Below, piece after piece: positions 26,501 through 36,164 of a DNA stretch of 64,000 bases (position 1 is the stretch's first letter; each line of letters opens with the position of its first letter). The translations under genes were made by a program, and so were the position numbers. The notes under the pieces were generated by a model. It searched no databases and was not told the origin of the DNA. It saw nothing but the letters and a program-made list of their open reading frames with translations. Source of the stretch: Croceivirga thetidis (GTDB taxonomy: Bacteria; Bacteroidota; Bacteroidia; Flavobacteriales; Flavobacteriaceae); contig NZ_JAAWWL010000002.1 in the NCBI RefSeq assembly GCF_012272815.1, positions 1,208,280 to 1,272,279 on the forward strand. The letters run 5' to 3'.

Positions 26501-27322
26501 ATGAAATTAAAAGAACTACCTATTTCCTTATTTCAAGAAATAAATTTGGGCTATATCCCACCCCAAAAGTTGATTTCCAAAAAGGAAATACTTCCGGTTA
26601 TTGTATCCTTAACGACGATTATGCCAAGACTTAAGAAAGCGCATTTGGTCATAAGGAGTATTTTAAACCAAGATCAAATACCAGAAAAAATCATATTAAA
26701 TATCAATACCAACCTTGAAGCGCACATTCCTAAATCACTTCGTAAACTAGAGGGTGAACGATTTGAAATACATTATTCCGAAATGGATTGTCCGCACATG
26801 AAATTGATACCTACGTTAAAAAGGTTTCCCAATAAAACTATCGTAACCTGTGACGATGATTTGTACTATCAGAAAAATTGGTTGAGTTACTTATACGAGC
26901 AACATCTGGAGCATCCAAAGAACATAGTTAGTAATCAAAGTAGGATAATTAGTTTTTCACCAAAAGGGGATTTGCTTCCCTATAAAGAATGGCCAACAAT
27001 TTTTGATGCTTCGATTAAAACCAAAAGTCTTCTCCCCATAGGCTCATCCGGAACCATATATCCTCCCAAAGCCTTAAATGAACGTGTTTTTGATGAAGCG
27101 TTGTTCCAAGAACTTGCACCAAAAGCGGATGATCTTTGGTTCAAAGCAATGTCCTTAATGAATAATACCGAATCAATTCAATCAAGCAAATTGACAAAGG
27201 AGCCATTACCAATTTTTGGCAGTCAAATAGTTTCCTTAAAAAAACAGAATATTGGTCAAGACAAAAATAGGACTCAATGGTTGGCGCTGACCAACTTCTT
27301 CAATTTAAAACTGAATGACTGA
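26501..27322 (+). CDS. Predicted GT-A-fold glycosyltransferase
   Basis: Protein of 273 residues of a less well-known kind: PVIVSLTTIMPRLKKAHLVIRSIL, IILNINTN and an acidic metal-site candidate IVTCDDDLYYQ, followed by PIGSSGTIYPPKAL and APKADDLWFKAM. The opening and the DDD pattern resemble DUF4422/GT-A-type transferases. The function is inferred from the fold motifs and from its place after the GT4 gene (2-bp gap). Its end overlaps tsaC by 8 bp. Confidence 0.72.
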   Translation: MKLKELPISLFQEINLGYIPPQKLISKKEILPVIVSLTTIMPRLKKAHLVIRSILNQDQIPEKIILNINTNLEAHIPKSLRKLEGERFEIHYSEMDCPHMKLIPTLKRFPNKTIVTCDDDLYYQKNWLSYLYEQHLEHPKNIVSNQSRIISFSPKGDLLPYKEWPTIFDASIKTKSLLPIGSSGTIYPPKALNERVFDEALFQELAPKADDLWFKAMSLMNNTESIQSSKLTKEPLPIFGSQIVSLKKQNIGQDKNRTQWLALTNFFNLKLND

Positions 27323-27875
27323 GGAGATTAACAAATGTCATGAGGTCTTGAAAAATGGGGGGCTGATTTGTTATCCAACCGACACGGTCTGGGGTATCGG
27401 TTGTGATGCTTCAAATGCTTCGGCCATTGAAAAATTATTTGGGCTTAAAAAAAGAAATGAACCCCATGAATTCACATGTCTTGTAGCGAATCAATCGATG
27501 CTCGAAAGGCACGTTGAGGAAGTACCGAAATTGGCCTACGATATCATTGACTTAGCATCTAAGCCTACGACAATACTATATGATGAACCCAATGGTGTTG
27601 CCAAAAATTTAATATTGGAAGACCAAACTTTAGCAATAAGGGTCGTAACCGACAAGTTCTGTCAATATCTTATCAATAAATTCAAGAAGCCAATTGTATT
27701 TACTGCTGCCAATTTTAATGGACAACGAATACCAAAATCGTTCAATGACATCAGTAAAGACATTTTAAATGGTGTTGAGTATGTGGTAAATTTGCCCTTG
27801 GAAAATAGAAAATCACAACGCTCCACGATAATAAAACTATCGGTTGACGGAAAGGTTAAAGTTATTAAGACCTGA
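27315..27875 (+). CDS. tsaC: L-threonylcarbamoyladenylate synthase (TsaC/Sua5 core, YrdC domain)
   Basis: YrdC-domain protein of 186 residues: GGLICYPTDTVWGIGCDA, then IEKLFGLKKRNEPHEFTCLVA, LAIRVV and TAANFNGQRIPKSF. It makes threonylcarbamoyl-AMP from threonine, bicarbonate and ATP for the t6A37 modification of ANN-decoding tRNAs. The size fits the single-domain TsaC type without the Sua5 C-terminal domain. It overlaps the preceding transferase gene by 8 bp and is followed by the tRNA CCA enzyme 29 bp later, so two tRNA maturation genes sit together. Confidence 0.93.
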   Translation: MTEEINKCHEVLKNGGLICYPTDTVWGIGCDASNASAIEKLFGLKKRNEPHEFTCLVANQSMLERHVEEVPKLAYDIIDLASKPTTILYDEPNGVAKNLILEDQTLAIRVVTDKFCQYLINKFKKPIVFTAANFNGQRIPKSFNDISKDILNGVEYVVNLPLENRKSQRSTIIKLSVDGKVKVIKT

Positions 27876-27904
27876 TAAAAAATTCTAGGTCTACAAAAAT
27901 ATAA

Positions 27905-29317
27905 ATGAATCACAAAGAGGCAATTCAACATAAAGTATTCAAAATTATAGGCAGCACCGCAGATGAGCTAAGCCTTGAATGCTATGTAATTGGGGGGTTT
28001 GTTCGCGACTATTTTTTAGGAAGAAGCCAAGTTAAAGATATTGACATTGTGGCCATTGGAAGTGGAATTGAACTGGCACGAGCAGTTGCAAAAAAGTTAT
28101 CAGGAAAACCTGAAGTCAAGGTTTTCAAAAATTTTGGCACTGCAATGGTCAAATCAGAGGGGTTGGAATTGGAGTTTGTAGGTGCAAGGAAAGAAAGTTA
28201 CCGAAGGGACAGTAGAAAACCTATCGTTGAGGATGGTTCTTTAAAAGATGATCAAGAAAGACGGGATTTTACGATTAACGCCTTAGCACTATCCTTGAAT
28301 AAGGAAACATTCGGAGATTTGTTGGACCCTTTTCAAGGAATTTCAGATTTGAATAAAGGTATAATACGAACTCCTTTAGAGCCAGGTATAACATATTCCG
28401 ACGATCCTTTGCGAATGATGAGGGCCATTAGGTTCGCCACACAGCTCAATTTTACTATTGAACTTAAGTCCTTAAGGGCAATAACAGAAAATAAAGATCG
28501 GATTCAGATTATTTCAAAAGAGCGTATCGTAGACGAACTCCATAAAATTTTAATGAGTGAAAAGCCTTCGAAGGGATTTGAATTAATGCACAAAACTGAC
28601 CTTTTAAGATATATTCTACCTGAACTTAAGGCACTTCAGGGAATAGAAGAGGTAGAAGGGCAAAAACATAAAGATAATTTTTGGCATACACTTGAAGTAG
28701 TCGACAATATTGCCGCGACCACTAATAACCTTTGGCTTAGATGGGCTGCGCTACTACATGATATAGGAAAAGCCCCTACGAAAAGATTTGACAAAAAGAT
28801 TGGTTGGACTTTTCATGCACATGAATTTGTAGGCAGCAAAATGGTCTATAAACTTTTTAAAAGACTCAAAATGCCATTGAACGAAAAAATGAAATTTGTT
28901 CAGAAAATGGTCTTAATGAGCTCTCGGCCAATAATACTATCCGAAGCTCACGTTACCGATTCTGCTGTTCGTCGATTGGTATTCGATGCGGGTGAATTTG
29001 TAGAAGATTTAATGACTCTTTGTGAAGCTGATATCACTACGAAAAACCCAAAAAAACAACGGAAATACAAAAACAATTTTAAGCTTGTACGCCAAAAAAT
29101 AATTGAAGTTGAAGAACGGGATAGAATACGAAATTTTCAACCTCCAGTTACAGGTGAAGAAATAATGAAAACCTTTGACCTTAAGCCATCAAAGGAAATT
29201 GGCATTATCAAAGAAGCTATAAAGGAGGCAATATTGGAGGGTGTAATCCCCAATGAACACAGAGCGGCACATGAATTTATGCTTGAGAAAGGAAAGGAGC
29301 TGGGGCTGAAAAAATAA
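27905..29317 (+). CDS. cca: CCA-adding tRNA nucleotidyltransferase with HD domain
   Basis: Protein of 470 residues in the class II poly(A)/CCA polymerase family. The head has IGGFVRDYFLGR and the catalytic DIDIVAIG (two metal-binding Asp); the neck has RRDFTINALAL and DPLRMMRAIRFA. A C-terminal HD phosphohydrolase domain follows with LHDIGKAPTKR and HAHEFVGSK. It adds or repairs the 3' CCA of tRNAs; the HD domain may add phosphatase or phosphodiesterase activity. The length is typical of Bacteroidota CCA/HD proteins. Confidence 0.94.
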   Translation: MNHKEAIQHKVFKIIGSTADELSLECYVIGGFVRDYFLGRSQVKDIDIVAIGSGIELARAVAKKLSGKPEVKVFKNFGTAMVKSEGLELEFVGARKESYRRDSRKPIVEDGSLKDDQERRDFTINALALSLNKETFGDLLDPFQGISDLNKGIIRTPLEPGITYSDDPLRMMRAIRFATQLNFTIELKSLRAITENKDRIQIISKERIVDELHKILMSEKPSKGFELMHKTDLLRYILPELKALQGIEEVEGQKHKDNFWHTLEVVDNIAATTNNLWLRWAALLHDIGKAPTKRFDKKIGWTFHAHEFVGSKMVYKLFKRLKMPLNEKMKFVQKMVLMSSRPIILSEAHVTDSAVRRLVFDAGEFVEDLMTLCEADITTKNPKKQRKYKNNFKLVRQKIIEVEERDRIRNFQPPVTGEEIMKTFDLKPSKEIGIIKEAIKEAILEGVIPNEHRAAHEFMLEKGKELGLKK

Positions 29318-29448
29318 GTTTTGGTTCTATAATTTTCTTAATGGGGAATCAAACCATATTTTTTTAGCTGATTGACCATTTTGATTTAGTTAATCCAAAA
29401 AGTTATTCCATTCATCCAAAAAGGGTAAATTCCTCAAACAAAACAACT

Positions 29449-29477
29449 TATTTTTGAAATTCTGCTCTCAAGCAGAA
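29449..29477 (+). promoter_or_regulatory. -7 box followed by a 5' leader hairpin for the TSP3-repeat protein
   Basis: TATTTTTG (29449-29456) matches TAnnTTTG exactly. It is followed by a perfect 7-bp hairpin, TTCTGCT-CTCA-AGCAGAA (29460-29477). A transcript starting about six bases after the box would begin with or inside this hairpin, about 36 nt before the start codon. A 5' stabilising stem is inferred. No good -33 TTTG is present. Confidence 0.4.
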
Positions 29478-29513
29478 GCCAAACAGATAAACTAAAGTTA
29501 AACACTGCCACTA

Positions 29514-32500
29514 ATGAAAATAACAATTGGGAGGAGTCTACTGCCCCTCCGTTTTGTACATCTTTTAGTTATTGTATTCGTATTTGCTTTCGGTTGTGTA
29601 CAACTACGTGCCCAAGAAATTGCAGCAACTGATGGCACACCAAACTGTGCAATATGCGCGCCTACCGGTTGGTCAATTGCTAATGGAACACCAGATATTT
29701 CAGATCGAAATTTTGCAGCAACATCAGGTACCAGTAACGGTGGTACTTCTTGGACCGCTGCTCCCTTGCCCCTACCACCAAATAACCATACCAATTGGAT
29801 TTCATTAAGAGATTTAGGGCCTACAGGGGTTGAAGAAGTGATTGAAACCAATATTACTGGGTTAAGCGTTGGAGTGGTATATCAACTTACAATTTATACA
29901 CTAACGGCAATTGGGCCCTACTCTACTGAATTCAATGATTCATTCCGTTACCAAATTGGCAGCAATGGATTGCAAACGATTAATGGAATAACCGAAAATA
30001 GTTGGGGCACAGAAACCATAGTATTTGTTGCATCTTCCGCTACTGAGTCAATTCAGTTTTTGCCAGGCAACAATTCTGGAGGTTCCGGAGCTTTTGAATC
30101 CGTCCAAATATCAATAACTGAAGACGCCATTATAACCATAGGTGTTGACACCGATTTAGATGGTGTTCCTGATAACACGGACATTTGTAATGGATTTGAT
30201 GATAATGTAGACACCGACAGCGATGGTGTTCCAGACGGATGTGATGAAGATGATGATAATGACGGTTTAAGCGATGCTATTGAAGAAAATTGCTTGCCAG
30301 TTATCACAGATTATGAGGCCTATTGGCCAATGGACAACACAACGTTGGATATTACTGCAAATAACCATGACGCTGTAAGTGAAATCATCAGTTTTGATAC
30401 CAATGCTAAAAAAGGTAGCCATGCTGCTTCTTTTAATGGTTCGACCGAATATATACAGTATAGTAATGGTAACTTTCTTAATGATGCGATTTCAGAATTT
30501 AGCTATGCATTCTGGATCAAGCCGAATGATTTAAATGGAATTCAAACTTTGCTCGACGAAGGAGGAAGTACAAATGGAATTACCGTACGGCTGAATGACG
30601 AGAACCTTGAAAATGCAGTTAGAGCTGGTGGTAGTGCATCACAACAATCCAATAATTCTTTTGTCTTTCCTGACGACAATTTTTGGCACCATGTAGCTAT
30701 CGTATTTGATGATGGTATCATGACCATGTACCTTGACGGTAGGGACAGTGGCTCAATTAATGTTGGTTTCACAGAAATTCCGGCACATTCCGATAGTCAT
30801 AATTTTGGTAGAACGAGTAGTTCCGACGCATTTGGTGCAGCAACAGGAAATTATTATTCAGGGTTATTAGATGAGGTATTATATTTTACTAGACCACTTA
30901 ATAGTTCTGAAATTCAAAATCTTCTAATACCTATTTGCAATGATGATCTTGATGCTCTAGCCAATGTAGTAGATAATGACTCCGATAGTGACTCATGCTT
31001 TGATGCCCTAGAGGGAGATGGTGGTTTTACATTTGCTGACATTGACGGAAACGGAAGACTTACCGCGACGGTTAATCAAAATGGGATTCCAAATGGCTCG
31101 CAACAGTCCGATATTAGTTCAAAGAACGGAGCACAACAATCAGTGGCATGTACAGAAGATAGCGACTTTGATGGTGTTTTCGATGAATTTGACTTGGATG
31201 ATGACAACGATGGCATTAGCGATGTTGATGAAGGGTGCTATGGAAATGGTACTGTTCAGGCTCCTTTTAACTCAATTTATGAAGCAAATCTTGTATCACA
31301 ATCCGGTAGGTATTTCTTCGATTTAGGTAACGGTGTATTTGAGGCTGATGTTGATGTAAGCAACGGCGGTGGTTGGGTACTTGTATTGCAGTATGTCCAT
31401 TCCGGTGGTTCGAACCCAGATTTGGAAATTGTAAATACAGGAGAAGACCTCCCCATCTTAAGTACAAGTGCATTAGGAACGGACGAATCGGGCTCTACAT
31501 CTTGGGGGCATATTAGCAATACTTATTTCACAACGCTATCAGTAGAGGAAATACGTTGGTTTGCCCAAACCTCCAACCATAACAGAACTATTCATTTTAG
31601 TTCTCCGGTAGGCATCTCTTATGCAGAGACTGGAAATGGGAGTTTTGCAGGAATAGCTGCAAATAACACCAAATTAACTGGGCATTCCGCTAATTTACCT
31701 GACAGCGCTAATAATCAATTTCAAGACCAAGGTGATTTGGCATTAACCAATTTTCCGTTTTATCAAAATGCAACAGCACATTGGGGCATTAAAGGTAATT
31801 CCAATCGTTGGGAGGTTGATGATTTTGTGAATGGTGGTGATGAATCTACAATTCATAGGGTATGGGTACGAAATACCACCCCTACTACCTGTTTAAATAC
31901 CGACGGTGATGCTTTGCCCGATTATTTGGATAACGATTCAGATAATGATGGCTGTTTTGATGCACTTGAAGGCGATGGGGGATATTCTGAAAGCGATATT
32001 GATTCAGAGGGTAAACTACTTGCCGCTGTAGACACAACTGGAATACCCGGAGGCACCCTTCAAAATGATATTAGTTCTACAGATGAAAATCAAATAGCTC
32101 AGGCCTGTTCGGATGATACAGATGGTGATGGCATTAGTGACGAGGACGAAATTTTAAATGGAACGGATGGGAATAATCCCTGTGATCCAGCACAAGTAGC
32201 GGGATACACTGGTTATGACCCAAATAATAGCATCTGGCAAGCAGCAGATTGCGATAATGATGGCGTATTAAATGGAGATGAATTTGAAAATGGTACAGAC
32301 CCTTATGCACAATCTGTAGATACGGATGGGGACGGAATCGATGACGACAATGAGATTGAAAATGGTACCGATGAAAATAATCCTTGTGATCCTGCACAGG
32401 TAGCTGGTTATACAGGTTTTGATGAAGACAATACCGTCTGGCAAGGAGGGGATTGTGATAACGATGGTGTACTTAATGGAGATGAAGTTGAAAATGGAAC

Positions 32501-35192
32501 AGATCCATATGCAACTTCTGATGATACTGATGGGGATGGAATTGACGATGATAATGAAATTGAGAACGGAACAGATGAAAATAATCCCTGTGATCCAATA
32601 CAAACAACCGGTTACAATGGCTTCGATTCTGCAAATGTGATTTGGCAAGCTGCGGATTGCGATGGTGATGGTGTTTCAAATGGTTCAGAATTCAATAACG
32701 GAACAGACCCATATTTGGTTTCTGAGGACACTGATGGCGATGGTATAGATGATGATAATGAAATTCAGAATGGTACTGACGAGAATGATCCTTGTAGTCC
32801 ATTTCAAGACCCTGGCTATTCAGATTTCGATTCAAATAATGCCATATGGTCTGCTGCCGATTGCGATGGCGACGGCGTTTCTAATGGCGATGAATTTACA
32901 AATGGCACTGACCCATATGAACAATCGGATGATACGGATGGTGACGGTATTGATGATGATAATGAAATTGCCAATAATACAGACCGAATAAACCCATGTG
33001 ACCCCCAACAAGCTGCTGGTTACAGCCTATTTGTCGGTAGCAACAGTATATGGCGTGCTGCAGATTGCGATAATGATGGTATACTCAATGGTACTGAATT
33101 TGACAACGGAACAGATCCGTATTCTTCCTCCGGAGATACTGACGGAGATGGAATTGATGACGAAACTGAAATTGCCAACGGAACTGATGAAATAAACCCT
33201 TGTGACCCAGCTCAAAATTCTAGTTATACTGGTTTCGACGGTACTAATGATATCTGGAGGGGGGCAGATTGTGATGAGGATGGTGTTTCGAACGGTGACG
33301 AATTTGATAACGGCACCAATCCATACGCCACATCTAACGATACCGACGGTGATGGTATTAATGATGATAATGAAATTGAAGATGGAACCAGTCCAACAGA
33401 CGCCTGTGATCCGGCGCAACAGCCAGGTTATACTGGATTTGATTTAAATAATCCTATTTGGTTAGCAGATGACTGTGATAATGACGGTATTTCAAATGGT
33501 GATGAAATAAGTAATGGAACAGATCCATATTCAAATCCTGGAGATACTGATGGCGACGGTATCCTGGATGACAGCGAGCTAGCAGCTGGTTCAGATGTGA
33601 ATGATCCATGTAGTCCTTCTCAACCTAGCAATTATCAAGATTTTAATCCTAATAATCCCATTTGGAGAGCTGCGGATTGTGATGGTGATGGCGTATTGAA
33701 CGGAAATGAATTTGACAACGGAACCAATCCTTATGCTTTTTCAACAGATACTGATGGTGACGGTATTAACGATGATAATGAAATTGATAATGGATCGGAC
33801 ATAAACGACCCATGTAGTCCAGCTCAAAATCCAGGTTACGCCAATTTCAATGATCAAAACCCCATTTGGGCCAACGCAGATTGTGATAATGATTCTATTT
33901 CAAATGGAGATGAATTCACAAACGGTACCGACCCATACGACGGAGGCACAGATACTGATGGCGATGGAATTGCTGATGATGTTGAGTTGGCAAATGGAAG
34001 CTTACCAGACGACCCTTGTAGTCCGGCCCAGTCAATAGAATATACTGGCTTCGATGCCACAAACGAAATTTGGAGAAATGCCGATTGTGATAATGACGGG
34101 GTGGATAATGGAACTGAAGCTGACAATGGCACAAATCCTTATGAAAATACCGGAGATACCGATGGTGATGGTATTAGTAACGATTCTGAAATCAACTCTG
34201 GTTTTGACCCGAATGACCCTTGCGATCCTGAACAAAAAGTTACTTATGAAGGCTTCAATGCCAATAACGAAATATGGCGTGGTGCCGATTGCGATGGTGA
34301 TGGATTTTTGAACGGAGAAGAAGTCGATAGAGGAACGAATCCTTATCTATTTACCCAAGATAGTGATGGTGATGGTTTATTCGACGAAATTGAAATTACG
34401 CAAGGGACTGATGTTAACAATCCTTGTGATCCGGCACAAGAAACTGGTTATAATGGCTTTGATGAGCAAAATTCAGTTTGGCTTTTAGCTGATTGTGATG
34501 GTGATGGTCTAACAAATGGTGAAGAATTCAATAATGGTACGGACCCTTATACCTTTGATGAGTCTCTTGACCCAGAAGGTGATGCTGATGGCGATGGGGT
34601 AAGTAATGGTCAAGAATTGGAAGATGGCACAGATCCTAACGATTCATGTGATTCTATTGGAGGTACCCCAAGTTCCGAAGATGATTGCGACAATGATGGA
34701 TTGACAAATGGTGAGGAATCAACTGGTATTGATGACCCTTCCACTACTGCAAATCCAAACGGAATAACCACAAATCCATCAAATGAGGATACTGACGGTG
34801 ATGGGATAAATGATGGGCAGGAAGCATTGGATCAAACAAATCCTAATGATGCCTGTGATTCCAATGGAGGAAATCCTCCTGCCAACGTGGATTGTAGTCT
34901 GGTCTCAATTACGTCTGATTTGGTTTCACCCCAAACCAATGGAAGGTTCACAATTCAAAATATTGAACGATTCCCGAATAACAACGTAACTATTTACAAC
35001 AGATGGGGAGTGAAGGTATACGAAGCATCAAACTACGATAATATTAATATTGTTTTCGATGGTATTTCAACAGCGGGTGCAACACTTCAAAAAACAGAAG
35101 AACTCCCAGCCGGAGTATATTTCTACATTATAACTTATGATAGAAATGGAGAATCATCAACATTGAATGGGTACCTCTACTTGAACAGATAA
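29514..35192 (+). CDS. Giant T9SS-exported protein with LamG, fibrinogen-like and calcium-binding TSP3 repeats
   Basis: Secreted protein of 1,892 residues. In order: signal peptide (about 1-34); a beta-sandwich-like region (35-205); TSP3 calcium-binding stretch (206-259); LamG/concanavalin domain (about 262-472; YWPMDNTT, FNGSTEYIQYS, WHHVAIVFDDG, LDEVLYFTRPL); TSP3-type linker; a region resembling a fibrinogen C-terminal domain (about 581-790; GGGWVLVLQYVH); another linker; twelve exact 68-residue repeats (868-1683); a TSP3 tail; and a C-terminal type B T9SS sorting domain (about 1800-1892; FPNNNVTIYNRWGVKVYE, LPAGVYFYIITY). It should be exported by the T9SS and held at the cell surface. The ligand is unknown; LamG suggests glycan or protein binding. 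It heads a unit with the porP/sprF-like and PD40 genes. Confidence 0.88.
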   Translation: MKITIGRSLLPLRFVHLLVIVFVFAFGCVQLRAQEIAATDGTPNCAICAPTGWSIANGTPDISDRNFAATSGTSNGGTSWTAAPLPLPPNNHTNWISLRDLGPTGVEEVIETNITGLSVGVVYQLTIYTLTAIGPYSTEFNDSFRYQIGSNGLQTINGITENSWGTETIVFVASSATESIQFLPGNNSGGSGAFESVQISITEDAIITIGVDTDLDGVPDNTDICNGFDDNVDTDSDGVPDGCDEDDDNDGLSDAIEENCLPVITDYEAYWPMDNTTLDITANNHDAVSEIISFDTNAKKGSHAASFNGSTEYIQYSNGNFLNDAISEFSYAFWIKPNDLNGIQTLLDEGGSTNGITVRLNDENLENAVRAGGSASQQSNNSFVFPDDNFWHHVAIVFDDGIMTMYLDGRDSGSINVGFTEIPAHSDSHNFGRTSSSDAFGAATGNYYSGLLDEVLYFTRPLNSSEIQNLLIPICNDDLDALANVVDNDSDSDSCFDALEGDGGFTFADIDGNGRLTATVNQNGIPNGSQQSDISSKNGAQQSVACTEDSDFDGVFDEFDLDDDNDGISDVDEGCYGNGTVQAPFNSIYEANLVSQSGRYFFDLGNGVFEADVDVSNGGGWVLVLQYVHSGGSNPDLEIVNTGEDLPILSTSALGTDESGSTSWGHISNTYFTTLSVEEIRWFAQTSNHNRTIHFSSPVGISYAETGNGSFAGIAANNTKLTGHSANLPDSANNQFQDQGDLALTNFPFYQNATAHWGIKGNSNRWEVDDFVNGGDESTIHRVWVRNTTPTTCLNTDGDALPDYLDNDSDNDGCFDALEGDGGYSESDIDSEGKLLAAVDTTGIPGGTLQNDISSTDENQIAQACSDDTDGDGISDEDEILNGTDGNNPCDPAQVAGYTGYDPNNSIWQAADCDNDGVLNGDEFENGTDPYAQSVDTDGDGIDDDNEIENGTDENNPCDPAQVAGYTGFDEDNTVWQGGDCDNDGVLNGDEVENGTDPYATSDDTDGDGIDDDNEIENGTDENNPCDPIQTTGYNGFDSANVIWQAADCDGDGVSNGSEFNNGTDPYLVSEDTDGDGIDDDNEIQNGTDENDPCSPFQDPGYSDFDSNNAIWSAADCDGDGVSNGDEFTNGTDPYEQSDDTDGDGIDDDNEIANNTDRINPCDPQQAAGYSLFVGSNSIWRAADCDNDGILNGTEFDNGTDPYSSSGDTDGDGIDDETEIANGTDEINPCDPAQNSSYTGFDGTNDIWRGADCDEDGVSNGDEFDNGTNPYATSNDTDGDGINDDNEIEDGTSPTDACDPAQQPGYTGFDLNNPIWLADDCDNDGISNGDEISNGTDPYSNPGDTDGDGILDDSELAAGSDVNDPCSPSQPSNYQDFNPNNPIWRAADCDGDGVLNGNEFDNGTNPYAFSTDTDGDGINDDNEIDNGSDINDPCSPAQNPGYANFNDQNPIWANADCDNDSISNGDEFTNGTDPYDGGTDTDGDGIADDVELANGSLPDDPCSPAQSIEYTGFDATNEIWRNADCDNDGVDNGTEADNGTNPYENTGDTDGDGISNDSEINSGFDPNDPCDPEQKVTYEGFNANNEIWRGADCDGDGFLNGEEVDRGTNPYLFTQDSDGDGLFDEIEITQGTDVNNPCDPAQETGYNGFDEQNSVWLLADCDGDGLTNGEEFNNGTDPYTFDESLDPEGDADGDGVSNGQELEDGTDPNDSCDSIGGTPSSEDDCDNDGLTNGEESTGIDDPSTTANPNGITTNPSNEDTDGDGINDGQEALDQTNPNDACDSNGGNPPANVDCSLVSITSDLVSPQTNGRFTIQNIERFPNNNVTIYNRWGVKVYEASNYDNINIVFDGISTAGATLQKTEELPAGVYFYIITYDRNGESSTLNGYLYLNR
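32115..34562 (+). repeat. Twelve tandem 204-bp coding repeats
   Basis: The DTDGDG or DSDGDG codons that open each unit begin at 32115, 32319, 32523, 32727, 32931, 33135, 33339, 33543, 33747, 33951, 34155 and 34359: every interval is exactly 204 bp, with no insertion or deletion. Each 68-residue unit holds two acidic calcium-type motifs (DTDGDGIDDDNEI and DCDNDGVLNGDE), two cysteines (in NPCDP and ADCD), one Trp and the closing NGTDPY. Third-codon positions differ between units, so this is not a recent DNA duplication. Confidence 0.95.
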
Positions 35193-35200
35193 TTGAGCAT

Positions 35201-36163
35201 ATGAAAAAGACAATATTTTTTGTTTTAGTGGCTTCACTCTTTACCGGTCAATTAATGGGCCAGCAAGAGGCGCAATATACCCAATACATGTACAACACAC
35301 TTGCGATAAACCCAGCTTACGCTGGTTCAAGGGGTGGGTTAAGTATTGCTGGATTACATAGGTCGCAATGGGTTGGTTTGGACGGAGCTCCTGTTACACA
35401 AACGCTTAATGCACATAGTCCCGTCGGCGAAAGAGTTGGTATTGGCCTATCCATCATTAATGATAATATTGGTAATGGAACGAGTCAAGAAACCAGTTTT
35501 GATGGTATTTTTTCTTATACCATTCCTGTTTCTGTCGATGGCAATTTAAGTTTTGGTCTAAAGGCCGGAGGTCATCTGCTGAATATTGATTTAAGCCGAT
35601 TACAAAATCAAGACCCAACATTTAACACGGGACAACAAGTAGTAGTAGATAACAAATTTTCACCCAATTTCGGACTTGGCGCCTACTATTATACCGATAC
35701 CTTTTATGCTGGTATATCGGCCCCTAATATTTTAGAAACCGAACATTTTGATAGCTCTGGTCAAAATGCCAATCTTTTGGCAAGGGAAAGATTAAATTTC
35801 TACATCATAAGTGGTATAGTTCGTGAACTTTCAGAAGATTTCAAATTCAAGCCTGCGGTTCTTTTAAGGGGTGTTAGTGGTGCTCCTCTGCAGGTCGATT
35901 TGTCTGCTAATTTTATGTATCAAGAAAAATTCACCCTTGGAGCAGCATATCGATTTGGTGCGGCATGGAGCGCTTTAGCCGGTTATCAATTAAATGATTC
36001 CCTTATGCTCGGTTTAGCCTATGATAAAGAAACTACCGAGTTGGGTAGTACCGCCTTTAACAATGGCTCATTTGAGGTATTTTTAAGATATGAAGTTTTT
36101 AATCTATCAGCTAAGGAAAAAACCACCATGCCTCGAAGAGTTCTAACACCACGCTTCTTTTAA
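35201..36163 (+). CDS. PorP/SprF-family T9SS outer-membrane protein
   Basis: Beta-barrel outer-membrane protein of 320 residues with a signal peptide (FTGQLMGQ). The family start EAQYTQYMYNTLAINPAYAGSR is intact, with SIAGLHRSQWVGLDGAP and many alternating-hydrophobic strands after it. In flavobacteria these proteins are usually encoded right after a giant type B sorted adhesin and are needed for its export or surface attachment (SprF for SprB). Here the gene starts 8 bp after the TSP3-repeat gene and ends 1 bp before the PD40 gene. Its partner is therefore probably the 1,892-residue protein. Confidence 0.92.
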   Translation: MKKTIFFVLVASLFTGQLMGQQEAQYTQYMYNTLAINPAYAGSRGGLSIAGLHRSQWVGLDGAPVTQTLNAHSPVGERVGIGLSIINDNIGNGTSQETSFDGIFSYTIPVSVDGNLSFGLKAGGHLLNIDLSRLQNQDPTFNTGQQVVVDNKFSPNFGLGAYYYTDTFYAGISAPNILETEHFDSSGQNANLLARERLNFYIISGIVRELSEDFKFKPAVLLRGVSGAPLQVDLSANFMYQEKFTLGAAYRFGAAWSALAGYQLNDSLMLGLAYDKETTELGSTAFNNGSFEVFLRYEVFNLSAKEKTTMPRRVLTPRFF

Positions 36164-36164
36164 A

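Noticed and set aside
32134-34235. Long antisense and alternate-frame ORFs across the repeat array (many His/Gln/Arg- or Met-rich frames)
   Set aside because: They are by-products of repeated GAT/GGT/AAT codons; their composition is biased, they carry no domains and they repeat with the same 204-bp period.
32115-34562. Regularly spaced repeats could suggest a CRISPR array
   Set aside because: The 204-bp period is far too long, units are in one open frame, diverge at third codon positions and encode a clear protein repeat. No Cas genes are near.
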